DNA of 35,832 bases, taken from positions 1-35,832 of the forward strand of contig QQUN01000074.1 in NCBI GenBank assembly GCA_008501585.1, in the 5' to 3' direction. The position numbers and the translations under genes were made by a program. The notes beneath the pieces were generated by a model. It was not told the origin of the DNA. It worked only from the letters and a program-made list of their open reading frames with translations, and did no database searches. Shown here one piece after another: positions 34,409-35,832 of this stretch. Position 1 is the stretch's first letter; each line of letters starts with the position of its first letter. This stretch comes from Pseudomonadota bacterium (GTDB taxonomy: Bacteria; Pseudomonadota; Gammaproteobacteria; Burkholderiales; Rhodocyclaceae).

Positions 34409-35832
34409 TCACGCCTCGTCGTCAGGCGCCTCGCCGGTCCGCCCGGCCGTATCAACCAGGGCATCGAGCGCCCGCAGCGCGGCCTTGAAACGCAAGCCCG
34501 ACACGGCCTGCGCCAGGGCCTGGCCCGCCGCGTCGTGCGCCGAGCCCTGGAGTTGCCGCAGCAGCTGATCGCACAAACCGAGCGCGCTCATCTTCTGGTC
34601 GGCAAGATCGCGGCGCAGGCGCGCGATCAGCGGTTCGAGTCGCTCCAGGTCGACCTGCGCCACGGCCGGCGCCGGCGTCGCCGCGGTCGCCGTCCAGACC
34701 GATACCGCCTCACCCAGCCGCGCCACCGCCGAGGCAAACCGCTCGAACAAGGCCCGGTCCAGCGTGCGCCCGGCCCGTGCCGACCGTTCGATCTGCCCGG
34801 CCAGCCGGGCCAGCTCGCCGGCGCCGATATTGCCCAGCTGGCCATGCAGCTTGTGCGCCCGGTCGGCCACCCCGGGCAGCTCACCGCGCCCGGCCAGGGT
34901 GTCGATCTCGTCGAGCACCGTCGCAAATTCCCGCGCGCAGGCCTGCATCAGCTGGCGAAACAGCGCCAGGTCGTTGCCCAGGCGCGCACGGACCGCGTCG
35001 ATGTCGATCCCCGGCAGCTCGGGCCACGCCCCCGTGTCGGCGCTGTCGGCGTCGCGCGGGTGCAGTGGCAGGGGCTCGCCGCGGTTGGCCTCGATCTGCT
35101 CACGCAGCGTCCGCACCAGGCGCACCGGATCAACCGGCTTGCTCAGGAAGCCGGTCATGCCGGCCGCGTCGGCACGCGCCTTTTCGGTGGTCGTTGCCCC
35201 GGCTGTCAGCGCAATCACCGGCAGGCGCCGGCACCCCGGCAGGCGGCGGATCGCCCGGGTGGCTTCACAGCCATCCATGCCGGGCATCTGCAGGTCCATC
35301 AGCACGGCGTCGAAATGCGCGGCATTCGCCGCCAGCACCGACACCGCCTCGTCGCCCAGTTCGCAGCAGATGGCGATGGCGCCCTCGTGCACCAGGATCC
35401 GGCTGACGACATCGAGGTTCATCCGGCTGTCGTCCACCACCAGCACGCGCGCGCCCTTGAGCCACAGGCTGTGGCTGACATCGACCCGCGTGCCGAGAAT
35501 GACCTGGGACAGATCGTGGCGTTCGACATACACCGCTTCGTTGACCGTGTTGAACAAGGCAGAGGGGTTCACCGGCTTGGTCAGGACGCCGTGGGGACGC
35601 ACTTCGGCCGCCGCACGGATCAGCGCATCGCGGTCGTAGGCGGTCACCATGATGACCACCGGCATGCGTTCGGTGTCGAGCCAGTCGCCCAGCCGCGCGA
35701 TCGCCTCGATGCCGTCCATGCCCGGCATGCGCCAGTCGAGGAGGATGCAGTCGATCTGGCCGCCGCCGACCACCCGCGCCAGACAGGCATCGACCAGCGC
35801 CTGTCCGCCCTCGACCCCCGTGGCCGCCCAGC
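34409..35832 (-). CDS. hybrid sensor kinase, C-terminal part (REC-REC-Hpt)
   Basis: The frame is open to the right edge, so the N-terminal sensor and kinase domains lie outside. Present are a receiver domain (IDCILLDWRMPGMDG phospho-Asp; TKPVNPSAL Lys), a second receiver (VLVVDDSRMN, VLMDLQMPGMDG, LTAGATT, SKPVD) and a Hpt domain (DRAHKLHGQLGNIGAGELARLAGQIE; His in AHKLHG is the phosphoacceptor). The product is a multi-step phosphorelay kinase, probably inner-membrane. A GTG at 35773 lies inside the first receiver and is not a real start. It ends 12 bases from the convergent lysR stop. Partner regulator unknown. Confidence 0.9.
   Translation of the reverse strand, partial: WAATGVEGGQALVDACLARVVGGGQIDCILLDWRMPGMDGIEAIARLGDWLDTERMPVVIMVTAYDRDALIRAAAEVRPHGVLTKPVNPSALFNTVNEAVYVERHDLSQVILGTRVDVSHSLWLKGARVLVVDDSRMNLDVVSRILVHEGAIAICCELGDEAVSVLAANAAHFDAVLMDLQMPGMDGCEATRAIRRLPGCRRLPVIALTAGATTTEKARADAAGMTGFLSKPVDPVRLVRTLREQIEANRGEPLPLHPRDADSADTGAWPELPGIDIDAVRARLGNDLALFRQLMQACAREFATVLDEIDTLAGRGELPGVADRAHKLHGQLGNIGAGELARLAGQIERSARAGRTLDRALFERFASAVARLGEAVSVWTATAATPAPAVAQVDLERLEPLIARLRRDLADQKMSALGLCDQLLRQLQGSAHDAAGQALAQAVSGLRFKAALRALDALVDTAGRTGEAPDDEA

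Overview
The window is high-GC DNA with dense genes, short gaps and frequent start/stop overlaps. Gene content (a complete Pel exopolysaccharide operon, a DUF3683 flavin/Fe-S dehydrogenase, a TRAP transporter with aromatic-type catabolic enzymes, an EAL/HDOD signalling protein) fits a chromosomal segment of a betaproteobacterium, probably of the Thauera/Azoarcus/Zoogloea group. That placement is inference from gene content, not a phylogeny. I see no IS elements, tRNA, rRNA, integrase or CRISPR.

Region 1 (1-12838, + strand): the 3' end of a YqaA/DedA-like membrane protein gene, then pelA-B-C-D-E-F, a small RidA/YoaB-like gene and pelG, tightly packed and probably one operon. It encodes the whole Pel machine: PelG/D/E/F synthesis and export complex in the inner membrane, PelA deacetylase/hydrolase in the periplasm, PelB/PelC outer-membrane exit. 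The RidA-like gene between pelF and pelG is not part of the canonical operon.

Region 2 (12840-15310): a two-gene unit encoding a flavin split-barrel-like protein and a split-barrel + GAF + C-terminal winged-helix-like protein, preceded by a 19-bp dyad, then a convergent c-type cytochrome gene.

Region 3 (15480-20360): a 1296-residue fused FAD dehydrogenase/ferredoxin/CCG-domain protein, a strong hairpin, and a convergent unknown membrane-anchored protein.

Region 4 (20359-25760): accessory genes. These are an Asp-box beta-propeller protein with a MoaD/ThiS-like partner, a degenerate EAL-HDOD protein diverging from a STAS-like protein, a periplasmic cupredoxin-like protein, a DUF6969-like protein, and an exported 89-residue protein with ten Cys in PCAA repeats. 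The last is the least explained gene here.

Region 5 (25867-34396, mostly - strand): a LysR regulator divergent from VOC protein - FAH-family hydrolase - DctP - DctQ - DctM - MaiA-like isomerase - Bcr/CflA efflux pump, followed by an FG-GAP protein. This looks like uptake plus lower-pathway catabolism of a carboxylated compound, regulated by the LysR protein. A conserved hairpin between dctP and dctQ probably sets transporter stoichiometry. The window ends inside a hybrid sensor kinase (receiver-receiver-Hpt) on the - strand.
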